From: Mesorhizobium sp. M2A.F.Ca.ET.046.03.2.1
GTDB taxonomy: Bacteria > Pseudomonadota > Alphaproteobacteria > Rhizobiales > Rhizobiaceae
Length of the DNA stretch: 64,000 nt
NCBI RefSeq assembly: GCF_003952425.1
Contig: NZ_CP034449.1
Coordinates: 2,728,001 to 2,792,000 of the forward strand
Direction of reading: 5' to 3'
Shown: positions 53,821 through 62,325 of the stretch, one piece after another
Layout: every line of letters begins with the position of its first letter
Position numbering within the stretch: position 1 is the stretch's first letter
Program-made: the position numbers and the translations under genes
Notes under the pieces: generated by a model
Told to the model about the DNA's origin: nothing
Seen by the model: only the letters and a program-made list of their open reading frames with translations
Database searches by the model: none

Positions 53821-54008
53821 CTTCGTCATCCTAGGGCGAAGCAGGAGCGTAGCTCCGTTGCGGAGACCCTAGGATCCATGCCGTGACCCCGGCCGAAGAA
53901 AGCGGCGGAGCAGAATTTCTGGACCGTTGCACACCGCTCCGATGTAACGGCATGGATCCTCGGGTATGCGCGCGTCGCTTCGCTCCTTGCTCCGCCCGTG
54001 GATGACGA
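53821..54008. repeat. 188-bp intergenic repeat, copy 2 (inverted relative to copy 1)
   Basis: Aligns end to end with the reverse complement of 36427-36614. Begins CTTCGTCATCCTAGGGCG and ends CGCCCGTGGATGACGA, with inner GGATCCATGCC and GGCATGGATCC arms. It occupies most of the 376-base gap 53711-54086 between iolG and the SDR gene, within one transcription direction. No gene is supported in this gap. Confidence 0.83.
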
Positions 54009-54086
54009 CGCGATGGATGTTCCGGCTAATCGCCACCCTTGCAGACCAACAAACCGACCATCCTTCAAAGCGTTCGCCCAACCGGA

Positions 54087-55079
54087 CTAATCGACGCGGA
54101 CGGTCTTCCCCGTTTTCGCCGACTCCAAAGCCGCGTCGGCCAGCTTCAGCGCGATCAGTCCGTCCTTGCCGCTCGGCGCCGCCTTCTTGCCGGCAGTCGC
54201 CGCGGCGATGAAGGAGGCGATCTCATTGGCATAGGCATCGATGTAGCGGGTCATGAAGAAGTCGTGTAGCGGCGGGCGGGTGTAGCCCTTGTCGTTGGCG
54301 AGCTCGATCGAGACCGGCCGCTGGTTCTCGGCGGCGACCATGCCTTTCGAGCCATGCACCTCGATGCGCTGGTCATAGCCATAGGTGGCGCGGCGTGAGT
54401 TGGAAATGACGGCCTGCCTGCCGGACGCGGTTTCGAGGATGACGCTGACCGAATCGAAATCGCCGGCTTCGCCGATCTTCTTGTCGACCAGCACCGAGGC
54501 GTGGGCGCTGACCGCGACCGGCTCCTCGCCGAGCAGGAAGCGCGCCATGTCGAAATCGTGGATGGTCATGTCGCGGAAAATGCCGCCGGAGCGGGCGATG
54601 TAATCGAGCGGCGGAGCGCCCGGATCGCGGGACGTGATGGTGACCATCTCGACCGTGCCGATGGCGCCGTCGTCGATCGCCTTGCGCACGGCGGCGAAAT
54701 GCGGGTCGAAGCGGCGGTTGAAGCCGACCATCAGCGTGGCGCCGGTCTTCTCGACCACCGCCAGGCATTTTTCGACGCGCTCGACGGAGAGGTCGATCGG
54801 CTTCTCGCAGAAGATCGCCTTGCCGGCCTTGGCGAAGCGCTCGATCAGGTCGGCATGGGTGTCGGTCGGCGTGCAGATGATGACGGCGTCGATGTCCTTG
54901 GCCTTTTCGATGGCATCGATGCTGCGCACTTCGGCGCCATAGGCAGAGGCCAGCTCGGTCGCCGCTTTCTCGAAGGCATCGGCCACGGCGACGAGTTTTG
55001 CCTGCGGGTTGGAAGCGACGGCGCGGGCATGCACCTTGCCGATGCGGCCGGCGCCGAGGAGAGCGAAGCGGAGTGTCAT
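54087..55079 (-). CDS. iolG: Inositol 2-dehydrogenase
   Basis: 330 residues. NAD motif LLGAGRIGKVHAR, EKP motif FCEKPIDLSVERVEKC, GFNRRFDPHFAAV, MTIHDFDMARFLLGEEPV and YGYDQRIEVHGSKGM. Oxidises myo-inositol to 2-keto-myo-inositol (scyllo-inosose). Most like the single IdhA/IolG of rhizobia; the paralog at 27882-28874 shares all motifs. Follows the system C ATPase gene by 74 bases. Confidence 0.9.
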   Translation of the reverse strand: MTLRFALLGAGRIGKVHARAVASNPQAKLVAVADAFEKAATELASAYGAEVRSIDAIEKAKDIDAVIICTPTDTHADLIERFAKAGKAIFCEKPIDLSVERVEKCLAVVEKTGATLMVGFNRRFDPHFAAVRKAIDDGAIGTVEMVTITSRDPGAPPLDYIARSGGIFRDMTIHDFDMARFLLGEEPVAVSAHASVLVDKKIGEAGDFDSVSVILETASGRQAVISNSRRATYGYDQRIEVHGSKGMVAAENQRPVSIELANDKGYTRPPLHDFFMTRYIDAYANEIASFIAAATAGKKAAPSGKDGLIALKLADAALESAKTGKTVRVD

Positions 55080-55153
55080 GGAATGTCCTTCGAGGGTGGG
55101 TTTGTAGGCCTATCCGCGCCTTGCGGCGCGGACGATTGGTTCGTCGGACGCCG

Positions 55154-55924
55154 TCAGGCGGCCTGCAGTTCCGCCTGGCCGGTCTTGGCGCCGGTGATGT
55201 AGGCGACGATGTCGTTGCCATCGGTGTCCTGCTTGCGCAAATTGGCGACGATACGCCCGCGGCGGAAGACGACGATGCGGTCGACCAGGTCAAACACCTG
55301 GCGCATGTTGTGGCTGACCAGGATCAACGGCTCGCCGTTCTCCTTCAGCGTGCGGATGATGTTTTCGACCTGCGCGGTCTCCTGCACGCCGAGCGCCGCG
55401 GTCGGCTCGTCCATGATGATCAGCTTGGAGGCGAAGGTCGCCGTCCTGGCGATCGCCACGCACTGGCGCTGGCCGCCCGACATGTGGCGGATGGTGCTGG
55501 AAAGGTTAGGAATCTTCACCGCCGTGCGGACAAGCGCTGCCTCGGTGGCCTTGCGCATCGCCTTGCGGTCGAGGATGGAGAAGGGGCCGAGGTTGAACAG
55601 CACCTTCTCGCGGCCGAGGAACAGGTTCGACGGCACGTCGAGATCATCAGCCAGAGCGAGGTTCTGGAACACAGTCTCGATGCCTGCCTCGCGCGCCTCG
55701 ATCGGGCCGGCGAAGTTCACCTCCTTGCCGTCGAACCAGATCTTGCCACTGGTGCGCTGCTCGACGCCGGTGATCTGGCGCACGAAGGTCGACTTGCCGG
55801 CGCCGTTGTCGCCCATGATGGCGACATGCTCGCCCTTGCGCAGCTCGAAATTCGCCTCCTGCAGCGCGTGCACGCCGCCATAATGCTTGGTGAGGTTTTC
55901 GGTTTTCAGAACGATATCGGACAT
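55154..55924 (-). CDS. Cyclitol/rhizopine ABC transporter ATPase, single domain (system C)
   Basis: 256 residues from the ATG at 55924 (MSDIVLKTENLTKHYGG). One nucleotide-binding domain: Walker [10 protein letters not shown], signature [14 protein letters not shown], Walker B LIIMDEPTAALG, switch SHNMRQ. Half-size for the ribose class, as in system A. The frame stays open far upstream in the permease region, but that is out-of-frame noise. Confidence 0.88.
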   Translation of the reverse strand: MSDIVLKTENLTKHYGGVHALQEANFELRKGEHVAIMGDNGAGKSTFVRQITGVEQRTSGKIWFDGKEVNFAGPIEAREAGIETVFQNLALADDLDVPSNLFLGREKVLFNLGPFSILDRKAMRKATEAALVRTAVKIPNLSSTIRHMSGGQRQCVAIARTATFASKLIIMDEPTAALGVQETAQVENIIRTLKENGEPLILVSHNMRQVFDLVDRIVVFRRGRIVANLRKQDTDGNDIVAYITGAKTGQAELQAA

Positions 55925-55926
55925 GG

Positions 55927-57003
55927 TCAAGCTCCTATCGCGCGGCGGCGCTGGCGCCATTGATCGAGAACGACCGCGCCGACGATGATCACGCCCTTGA
56001 CCATCTCCTGATAGTAGGCGTCGAGGCGCAGGAAGGTGAAGCCGGAAATGATGACGCCGAAGATCAGCGAGCCGATCACGGTGCCGATGATCGAGCCGCG
56101 GCCACCCGACAGCGAAACGCCGCCGATGACCGCCATGGCGATGGCGTCGAGCTCGTACATGACGCCCATGCCGGCCTGGGCGGTGAGGTTCTTGGACGAC
56201 AGCACCACCGCGGCGATCGCGGCCAAGATGCCGGCGATCGCGTAGACCAGCACCTTGTGATTGGCGATCTTGATGCCCGACATGCGCGCGGCGTCCTCGT
56301 TCGAGCCGATGGCGTAACAGTGCTTGCCGTATTTCGTGTAGGTCAGGATGAGCTGGAACAGGATCGCCAACGAGATGAAGATGACGACCGGCATCAGCCC
56401 CTTGCCGATGGCCGCGAAGCTGTCGGTCGGAAACGAGATCGGCTGGCCCTTCGACCACCATTTGGCGATGCCGCGGGCGGTGACCATCATGCCCAGCGTG
56501 GCAATGAAGGGTGGGATGCGGGTGTAGGCGATCAAGAGGCCGTTGATCAGGCCGGCGATCAGGCCGCAGCCGACAGCAACCAGCAGCGGCACGATGACCG
56601 GCAGGTCGGTCCAGCCATAATTGATGAACATCGCCTTGGGATTGGGATTGCCGTTGACGGTCGCGACCTGGGCGAAACTCATGGCGATCATGGCGGTGGC
56701 GCCGACGATCGAGCCCGAGGACAGGTCGATGCCGCCGCAGATGATGACCTGGGTGACGCCGATGGCGATGATGCCGACAATCGAGACCTGCAGGATGATG
56801 ATCTGCAGGCGCTGCTCGTTGAAGAGCCCGGAAACATTCTCGCGGGTGTTGAACAGGAAGCTGTCGCCGAGGAAGACGCGGCCGACCAGCTCGAAGGCGG
56901 CGACCAGGATGACCAGGGCCAGGAACACGTTGAACTCGGCCGGCCACGGGCGCTTCTTGGCGTCGTAGCTCAGCCCGCCAATGCCATGCGATGTCTGTGA
57001 CAC
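55927..57003 (-). CDS. Cyclitol/rhizopine ABC transporter permease (system C)
   Basis: 358 residues, RbsC family, about ten membrane segments. Conserved motifs GVTQVIICGGIDLSSGSIVG and MAVIGGVSLSGGRGSIIGTV. Two bases separate its stop from the ATPase start. The partner binding protein is encoded 108 bases upstream. Confidence 0.88.
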   Translation of the reverse strand: MSQTSHGIGGLSYDAKKRPWPAEFNVFLALVILVAAFELVGRVFLGDSFLFNTRENVSGLFNEQRLQIIILQVSIVGIIAIGVTQVIICGGIDLSSGSIVGATAMIAMSFAQVATVNGNPNPKAMFINYGWTDLPVIVPLLVAVGCGLIAGLINGLLIAYTRIPPFIATLGMMVTARGIAKWWSKGQPISFPTDSFAAIGKGLMPVVIFISLAILFQLILTYTKYGKHCYAIGSNEDAARMSGIKIANHKVLVYAIAGILAAIAAVVLSSKNLTAQAGMGVMYELDAIAMAVIGGVSLSGGRGSIIGTVIGSLIFGVIISGFTFLRLDAYYQEMVKGVIIVGAVVLDQWRQRRRAIGA

Positions 57004-57064
57004 GTCTTCTTCCTCCGTCGGGCGCAGCTGTCCGGCCTCCCGCGCGGGCGGGAGGAAAGGCGGA

Positions 57065-57095
57065 GCGGCGCGCTTGTTCCGATTGGACGCGCCGC
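57065..57095 (-). promoter_or_regulatory. Intercistronic hairpin after the system C binding-protein gene
   Basis: GCGGCGCG (57065-57072) and CGCGCCGC (57088-57095) form an 8-bp GC stem with a 15-base loop, 17 bases after the binding-protein stop on the minus strand. No T-tract. Confidence 0.5.
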
Positions 57096-57111
57096 CCCGT
57101 ATCGAGGCGCC

Positions 57112-58053
57112 TCAGTTCTTCTTCAAGAACTTGTCGATGTTCGCCGGTGTCACGAGCTGGAACGGGATGTAGACCTTCTTGTCCACCTTCTCGCCCTTGG
57201 CGAGCTTGAGCGCGGCGTCGAGCGCGCCGGCGCCCTGGCCGGCGGCGTCCTGGAAGACCGTCGCATCGAGATCGCCGGCCTGCATGGCCACCAGCGCGTC
57301 CTGGGTGGCGTCGACTCCGCCGACCACGACCGACTTCATGTCGATATTGGCGGCCTTCATCGCCTGGATGGCGCCGATGGCGCTTTCGTCGTTGTTGGCG
57401 ATGACGCCGTCGAAGGCCTTGCCGGACGACAGCCAGTTGGTCATCAGGTTCTGCGCCTCGTCACGCTTCCAGTTCGAGGTCTGCTTGTCGATGATCTTGA
57501 TGAAGCTGCAGTCCGGCGTGGCGATGACCTCGTCGATGTCCTTGGTGCGCTGCACCGCGGCTTGGTTGGAAAGCTCGCCCATGATCACATAGACATTGGC
57601 TTCCTTCTTGCCGGCTTCCTTGAACAGGCGGCAGACCTCCTTGGTCTCGAGCGTGCCGGAATCGGCTTCGTTCGAGGCGACGAAGGCCTGGTTGTCGGGA
57701 AGCTTGTCGACATTGACCGGCTCGCGGTTGACATAGACCAGCGGGATCTTGGCCGCGGCGGCAGCGTCCGACATCGCCTGCGTGGCCGAGGTGTCGACCG
57801 GATTGACGATGATGGCGTCGACGCCCGAGGCGGCGAAGTTCTTGATTTGGTCGAGCTGCTTGGCGACGTCGTTCTGCGCGTCCTCGACCTGCAGCTCGAC
57901 GCCATCCATGCCCTTGGCCTGCGCGATCATGCCGTTGCGCAGCACGGTGAGGAAGTTGTCGTCGAAAAGAGCCATCGAAACGCCGATCTTGGCGGCGAAG
58001 GCGGATGAACACATCAGCGCCGAAAGCGCGACGCCCAAAAGAAGTTTCTTCAT
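57112..58053 (-). CDS. Cyclitol/rhizopine ABC transporter substrate-binding protein (system C)
   Basis: 313 residues from the ATG at 58053, preceded by GGAGGAGAAA. Signal peptide MKKLLLGVALSALMCSSAFA. Ribose-type binding fold: IGVSMALFDDNFLTVLRNGM, GVDAIIVNPVDTSATQAMSD, YVNREPVNVDKLPDNQAFVA, GVIANNDESAIGAIQA. This looks like inositol- and MocB-type (rhizopine-binding) proteins; which ligand it binds cannot be told from sequence alone. Confidence 0.87.
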   Translation of the reverse strand: MKKLLLGVALSALMCSSAFAAKIGVSMALFDDNFLTVLRNGMIAQAKGMDGVELQVEDAQNDVAKQLDQIKNFAASGVDAIIVNPVDTSATQAMSDAAAAAKIPLVYVNREPVNVDKLPDNQAFVASNEADSGTLETKEVCRLFKEAGKKEANVYVIMGELSNQAAVQRTKDIDEVIATPDCSFIKIIDKQTSNWKRDEAQNLMTNWLSSGKAFDGVIANNDESAIGAIQAMKAANIDMKSVVVGGVDATQDALVAMQAGDLDATVFQDAAGQGAGALDAALKLAKGEKVDKKVYIPFQLVTPANIDKFLKKN

Positions 58054-58215
58054 TTTCTCCTCCACTTGGTGTCCGGCTGCACCTATTGAACCGGAATCCC
58101 CGGTTTGCCCGGGGAATCTCTCCCTGCGGCCATGCGGCGTCGCCAGTCGACTGGAACGCCTCTTCCTCCGTTCGAACAGGCGCTCCGGAACGAAAGAACC
58201 AAAAGGCCTGTTTGG

Positions 58216-58247
58216 TGAAATATTTATTCCATTTCGTTTCGGAAACG
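58216..58247. promoter_or_regulatory. Candidate operators upstream of transporter system C
   Basis: TGAAATATTTATTCCA (58216-58231) is, read on the minus strand, TGGAATAAATATTTCA, 15 of 16 bases identical to the IolR-like site upstream of iolC. CGTTTCGGAAACG (58235-58247) is a perfect odd palindrome of LacI-operator type. Together they suggest dual control by IolR and by the LacI regulator at 58407. They lie 163-194 bases before the system C start. Confidence 0.6.
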
Positions 58248-58347
58248 TCAAGGGCGATTCCGACCGGGGCGGCCGGTTTTCGATCACTATGGGCGGGGCG
58301 AGGACCAAATTCGTCGAAATTTGCGCCCTTGCCCGGGTGAACCACGA

Positions 58348-58380
58348 TGAAAGAATCCATCAGGCTGATGGATTCTTTCA
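58348..58380. repeat. Perfect 15-bp inverted repeat between the LacI gene and system C
   Basis: TGAAAGAATCCATCA at 58348-58362 and its exact complement at 58366-58380 are separated by GGC. It lies 27 bases after the LacI stop. No T-tract follows on either strand, so it may be a processing or rho-assisted terminator, or a large operator. The rest of 58054-58406 holds only the operators noted and no gene. Confidence 0.75.
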
Positions 58381-58406
58381 CATCGGCTATATCGTGATCG
58401 GCGCGC

Positions 58407-59438
58407 CTAGATGTTTTCGGGCAGATAGATGTCGAAGGGCAGGAAGGTCTGCCCCGGCGCATTGGCGGCGCCGCTTTCGATGGCATGGGCCATCAGCCCG
58501 ACGAGTTCGCGGCAGAGCGCCGCGAGCGGCGTCGAGATCACCATGGTGAGGATGTTGTCGGCAAGCGCCGCGCGCGAGACGGCGTTGATCTCGTTGCAGA
58601 TCACGACCGGCATCTCGGCCGGGCGCGCCGTCCGCAGCGCCGAGACCGCGCCCTCCATGCCGCCGCCGGCGACATAGCAGCCGGCGAGATCGGGATGGCG
58701 GGCCAGGAGGTCGAGCATGGCGTCATGCGTCACGTCGTTGGCCTCGAGGTTGACCAGCGTCTCCATCACGGTGAAGTCGGGCGCGTGCTCGCGAAAGAAT
58801 GAGCGGAAGCCGATCTCGCGCAATTCGTGGCCGTGGAAGCGATGGCTGCCGACGAAAAGCGCGACCTTGCCCGGCTTCCTGGCGGCCTTGGCGATCATCC
58901 AGGCGGCGCTGCGCCCGACCTTGCGGTTGTCGAGCCCGACATAGCCCTCGCGGATGCCGGCGGCAAAATCCGACAGCAGCGAGAAGACCGGCTGTCCCCT
59001 CGCCTTCATTGTCTCCACGACCGCCGTCAGAGTCGGATGGTCCGGACCGACGACGGCGATGGCCCTGGATTTCGCCGCAAGCCCACGCATCTGGGCGGCG
59101 ATCTCATCGGGCGCCAGCGAAGCGGCGAAATCGATGGCTGCAACGCCGCGAAAACGCTGCGACTGTGCGACAGCGAGCTCGAGCTCCTTGGCGAAATCGC
59201 CATAGAAGACGTCATTGCCCCTGAGCAGCAGGAAGCCGAGCCGATATTCCGGCAATTCCTGGCGCATGCGCTGCTTGATCAGCCCGGCGGCGTGATAGCC
59301 GATCTCGGTGGCGGCGTCATAGACCCGGCGCGCCGTCTCCTCGCGCACCGGCAGACGGCTGTTCAGCACCCGGTCGACAGTGGCGACGCTGACGCCGGAG
59401 ACGCGCGCGAGATCGGTAATGGTCGGGCGCTTTGCCAT
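58407..59438 (-). CDS. LacI-family regulator next to mocDEF and system C
   Basis: 343 residues from the ATG at 59438, with GAGGAAGCATTC upstream. Helix-turn-helix TITDLARVSGVSVATVDRVL at 6-25, hinge and a type I periplasmic-like effector domain (RLGFLLLRGNDVFYGDFAKE, VVICNEINAVSRAALADN). Divergent from mocD and upstream of system C, so it is placed to control both. Effector by context: inositol or rhizopine. Confidence 0.87.
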   Translation of the reverse strand: MAKRPTITDLARVSGVSVATVDRVLNSRLPVREETARRVYDAATEIGYHAAGLIKQRMRQELPEYRLGFLLLRGNDVFYGDFAKELELAVAQSQRFRGVAAIDFAASLAPDEIAAQMRGLAAKSRAIAVVGPDHPTLTAVVETMKARGQPVFSLLSDFAAGIREGYVGLDNRKVGRSAAWMIAKAARKPGKVALFVGSHRFHGHELREIGFRSFFREHAPDFTVMETLVNLEANDVTHDAMLDLLARHPDLAGCYVAGGGMEGAVSALRTARPAEMPVVICNEINAVSRAALADNILTMVISTPLAALCRELVGLMAHAIESGAANAPGQTFLPFDIYLPENI

Positions 59439-59490
59439 GAATGCTTCCTCGCTTGTCCCACTCCGGCTATCCGGCTCACCCATATCTCAT

Positions 59491-59516
59491 TCTGATAGAA
59501 AATGATAGAAACTATC
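59491..59516. promoter_or_regulatory. Candidate LacI operator in the mocD promoter region
   Basis: GATAGAAACTATC (59504-59516) is an inverted repeat GATAG-AAA-CTATC, and TGATAGAAA occurs twice in tandem just before it (59493-59501, 59503-59511). It lies between the divergent LacI gene and mocD, 112 bases before mocD. Regulator assignment is inferred from position. Confidence 0.4.
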
Positions 59517-59627
59517 TTTGTGATGTTGAGATTATCAGATCTTGCGGCTATGCTGAAGTCCAAAGTCAGCGATCGCGCGAGCCCCGCATGGTCGGGCGCT
59601 TCGCCAAGGCTCTGACGGAGGACCCCA

Positions 59628-60734
59628 ATGACGGCAATCACGTCTTCGGCGGCGTCGCCGCGTGACTACAGCCTGACCGGCCGGGACGCCAGGCTCGCGG
59701 TCGAGAACGGGCTCGCCGCGGCCGAGTGGTACCACACCGATATCCCGCGCAAGCAGATGAAGGAGCTGATGCAGCGCTCCGACGAGCCGGCGATCCGCGA
59801 CACCATCATCTGGCTCGCCGCTTTCGTCATCAGCGCCGCGGGCGGTATCTGGTTCTGGGGCAGCTGGTGGTGCGTGCCGTTCTTCTTCGTCTACGGCACG
59901 CTTTACGGCTCCTCGACCGATTCCCGTTGGCACGAATGCGGCCACGGCACGGCCTTCCGCACGCAGTGGATGAACGACGCCGTCTACCAGCTCGCCTGCT
60001 TCATGATCATGCGCAATCCGGTGACCTGGCGCTGGAGTCATACGCGCCACCACACCGACACCATCATTGTCGGACGCGATCCCGAGATCGCCGTCATGCG
60101 CCCGCCGGACCTGTTGCGCGTGGTGCTGAACTTCTTCGGCATCGTCGACGCCTGGCATGCGATGACCGACATGCTGCGCAATGCCGCCGGCATCATCAGC
60201 CCCGCGGAAAAGACCTTCATTCCCGAACAGGAGCAGCCGAAGGCGATCCGTGTGGCGCGTATCTGGCTCGCCATCTACATCGCGACCATCGCGCTGGCGC
60301 TCTACCTGCATTCATGGCTGCCGCTGATGCTCGTCGGCCTGCCCCGCCTCTACGGCGCCTGGCATCACGTGATGACCGGCCTGCTGCAGCATGGCGGACT
60401 CGCCGAAAATGTCATCGATCACCGCCTGAACAGCCGGACGGTGCTGATGAACCCGATCAGCCGCTTCATCTACTGGAACATGAACTACCATGTGGAGCAC
60501 CACATGTTCCCGATGGTGCCCTATCACGCGCTGCCCAAGCTGCACGAGATGATCAAGCACGACCTGCCGCCACCGACGCCGTCGATCCTGGCCGGCTACC
60601 GCGAGATGATCCCTGCCTTCCTGCGCCAGCTGCGCAACGAGGATTACTTCCTCAAGCGCGTGCTGCCGCCGACGGCAAAGCCCTACCGGGAAGAATTGCA
60701 CAACGACAGCCCGGTGGCGGCAGCGGCCGAGTGA
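59628..60734 (+). CDS. mocD: MocD-like membrane di-iron oxygenase (fatty-acid desaturase family)
   Basis: 368 residues, ACGGAGGA before the ATG. Membrane di-iron fold with three histidine boxes: HECGH (102-106), HTRHH (138-142) and NYHVEHH (286-292), plus QHGG near 255 and four hydrophobic segments. In S. meliloti mocD, mocE and mocF act together to convert 3-O-methyl-scyllo-inosamine to scyllo-inosamine, an oxidative demethylation. The neighbouring Rieske and reductase genes support that role here. Confidence 0.8.
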   Translation: MTAITSSAASPRDYSLTGRDARLAVENGLAAAEWYHTDIPRKQMKELMQRSDEPAIRDTIIWLAAFVISAAGGIWFWGSWWCVPFFFVYGTLYGSSTDSRWHECGHGTAFRTQWMNDAVYQLACFMIMRNPVTWRWSHTRHHTDTIIVGRDPEIAVMRPPDLLRVVLNFFGIVDAWHAMTDMLRNAAGIISPAEKTFIPEQEQPKAIRVARIWLAIYIATIALALYLHSWLPLMLVGLPRLYGAWHHVMTGLLQHGGLAENVIDHRLNSRTVLMNPISRFIYWNMNYHVEHHMFPMVPYHALPKLHEMIKHDLPPPTPSILAGYREMIPAFLRQLRNEDYFLKRVLPPTAKPYREELHNDSPVAAAAE

Positions 60735-60771
60735 GCTGCCGAAGGCTGACCAGGAATTTCACGAGGACGAG

Positions 60772-61086
60772 ATGAGCGACTGGGTCGAGGCCTGCGCGGC
60801 CGGGGATATCGACGAAGAGGACGTGATGCGGTTCGACCATGCCGGACGCACCTTCGCCATCTACCGCAGCCCAGACGACGAGTACTTCGCCACCGACGGC
60901 CTGTGCACGCATGAAAAGGTGCATCTGGCGGACGGGCTCGTGATGGACGACATCATCGAATGCCCCAAGCACAATGGTCGCTTCAACTACAAGACCGGCG
61001 ACGCGCGCGGCGCGCCGGTTTGCGTGAATCTCAGGACTTATCCGGTCAAGGTCGATGCCGGAAAGGTCCTGATCCAGGTCGGATGA
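60772..61086 (+). CDS. mocE: MocE-like Rieske ferredoxin
   Basis: 104 residues, ACGAGGACGAG before the ATG. Rieske 2Fe-2S motifs Cys45-Thr-His47 and Cys64-Pro-Lys-His67, 16 residues apart. Small soluble electron carrier, expected to feed the MocD oxygenase. The stop overlaps the mocF start (ATGA), 37 bases after mocD. Confidence 0.88.
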   Translation: MSDWVEACAAGDIDEEDVMRFDHAGRTFAIYRSPDDEYFATDGLCTHEKVHLADGLVMDDIIECPKHNGRFNYKTGDARGAPVCVNLRTYPVKVDAGKVLIQVG

Positions 61087-62318
61087 CGGCGATGCCGGGG
61101 ATGGTGATCATTGGTGCGGGCGAGTGCGGCGGGCGCGCCGCGCTTGCGCTCCGCGATCTCGGTTATGACGGGCCGGTGACACTGGTCGGCGACGAGCCGC
61201 ATCTGCCCTATGAGCGACCGCCGCTGTCGAAGGACGCGATGACCGGTGAGGCTCCGGGCATCAAGGCGATCGCCACAGAGGAGCTCTTCGCCGAACGCGC
61301 GATCCGGCACATCCATTCCGTCCGGGCCGTCGCGATCGACCGCGCGGCCCATATCGTGCAGCTGTCGGACGGCTCTTCGCTTGCCTACGACAAGCTGCTG
61401 CTGGCCACCGGCTCCGTGCCGCGGCAGTTGCCGATGCCAGGCCTTGGGTCGCGCTGCGTCTATCTGAGGACCTTCAGCGACGCGTTCGCCATCCGTGCCC
61501 ATCTCGGTGCGGAAAGGCGCATCGCCGTCATCGGCGGTGGGTTCATCGGGCTGGAGCTTGCCGCCTCGGCGCGCAAGCTCGGCGCCACGGTCACCGTCAT
61601 CGAGGCGCAGCCGCGCATCCTGAGGCGCGGCGTGACGGCCGAGATCGCGGAGATCATTCACAAGGCGCATGAGGCCGAGGGCGTCCCGATCCGCACCGGC
61701 CAGGGGATCGCCGCGATTGCCGATGACGGCAAGGACGTCGCCATCACGCTGGCCGACGGACAAAGGATCGTTGCCGATCTCGCGGTGATCGGCATCGGCG
61801 CCGTGCCGGTGACGGCGCTTGCCGCCGAAGCGGGGCTCGCGATCGACAATGGCATCGCCGTCGACGAGCATTTGCGCACCGCCGACCCGGATATCTTCGC
61901 CGCCGGCGATTGCTGCTCGTTTCCGCTGGCGATCTATGGCGGCCGTCGCGTGCGGCTGGAGGCCTGGCGCAACGCCCAGGAACAAGGCGCATTGGCCGCC
62001 AGGAACATGATGGGCGCCAACGAGGCGCATGGCGCCGTGCCTTGGTTCTGGTCGGATCAGTACGGCCTGACCTTGCAGATCGCCGGGCTTCCCGACGAGG
62101 GCAAGAGCATCGTGCGGCGCGACCTCGACGACGGCGCCTTCATTCTGTTCCATCTGGCGGAGGACGGCAGGCTGGTCGCCGCCAGCGGCATCGGCCCCGG
62201 CAATGCGGTGGCGCGCGATATCCGCCTGGCGGAGATGCTGATCGCCAAGCGGGGGAAGCCGGCGCCGGAAGCGCTCGGCTCGCAGGCGGTCAAGCTGAAG
62301 TCGCTGCTGGCAGCTTGA
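61083..62318 (+). CDS. mocF: MocF-like ferredoxin reductase
   Basis: 411 residues from the ATG at 61083. FAD motif IIGAGECGG and NAD motif VIGGGFIGLELAASA, with the rubredoxin/putidaredoxin-reductase segments PYERPPLSKD, DIFAAGDCC and RLEAWRNAQEQG. Passes electrons from NAD(P)H to the Rieske protein. Translation is coupled to mocE by a four-base overlap. Completes a mocDEF operon. Confidence 0.87.
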   Translation: MTAMPGMVIIGAGECGGRAALALRDLGYDGPVTLVGDEPHLPYERPPLSKDAMTGEAPGIKAIATEELFAERAIRHIHSVRAVAIDRAAHIVQLSDGSSLAYDKLLLATGSVPRQLPMPGLGSRCVYLRTFSDAFAIRAHLGAERRIAVIGGGFIGLELAASARKLGATVTVIEAQPRILRRGVTAEIAEIIHKAHEAEGVPIRTGQGIAAIADDGKDVAITLADGQRIVADLAVIGIGAVPVTALAAEAGLAIDNGIAVDEHLRTADPDIFAAGDCCSFPLAIYGGRRVRLEAWRNAQEQGALAARNMMGANEAHGAVPWFWSDQYGLTLQIAGLPDEGKSIVRRDLDDGAFILFHLAEDGRLVAASGIGPGNAVARDIRLAEMLIAKRGKPAPEALGSQAVKLKSLLAA

Positions 62319-62325
62319 GGTCTGG

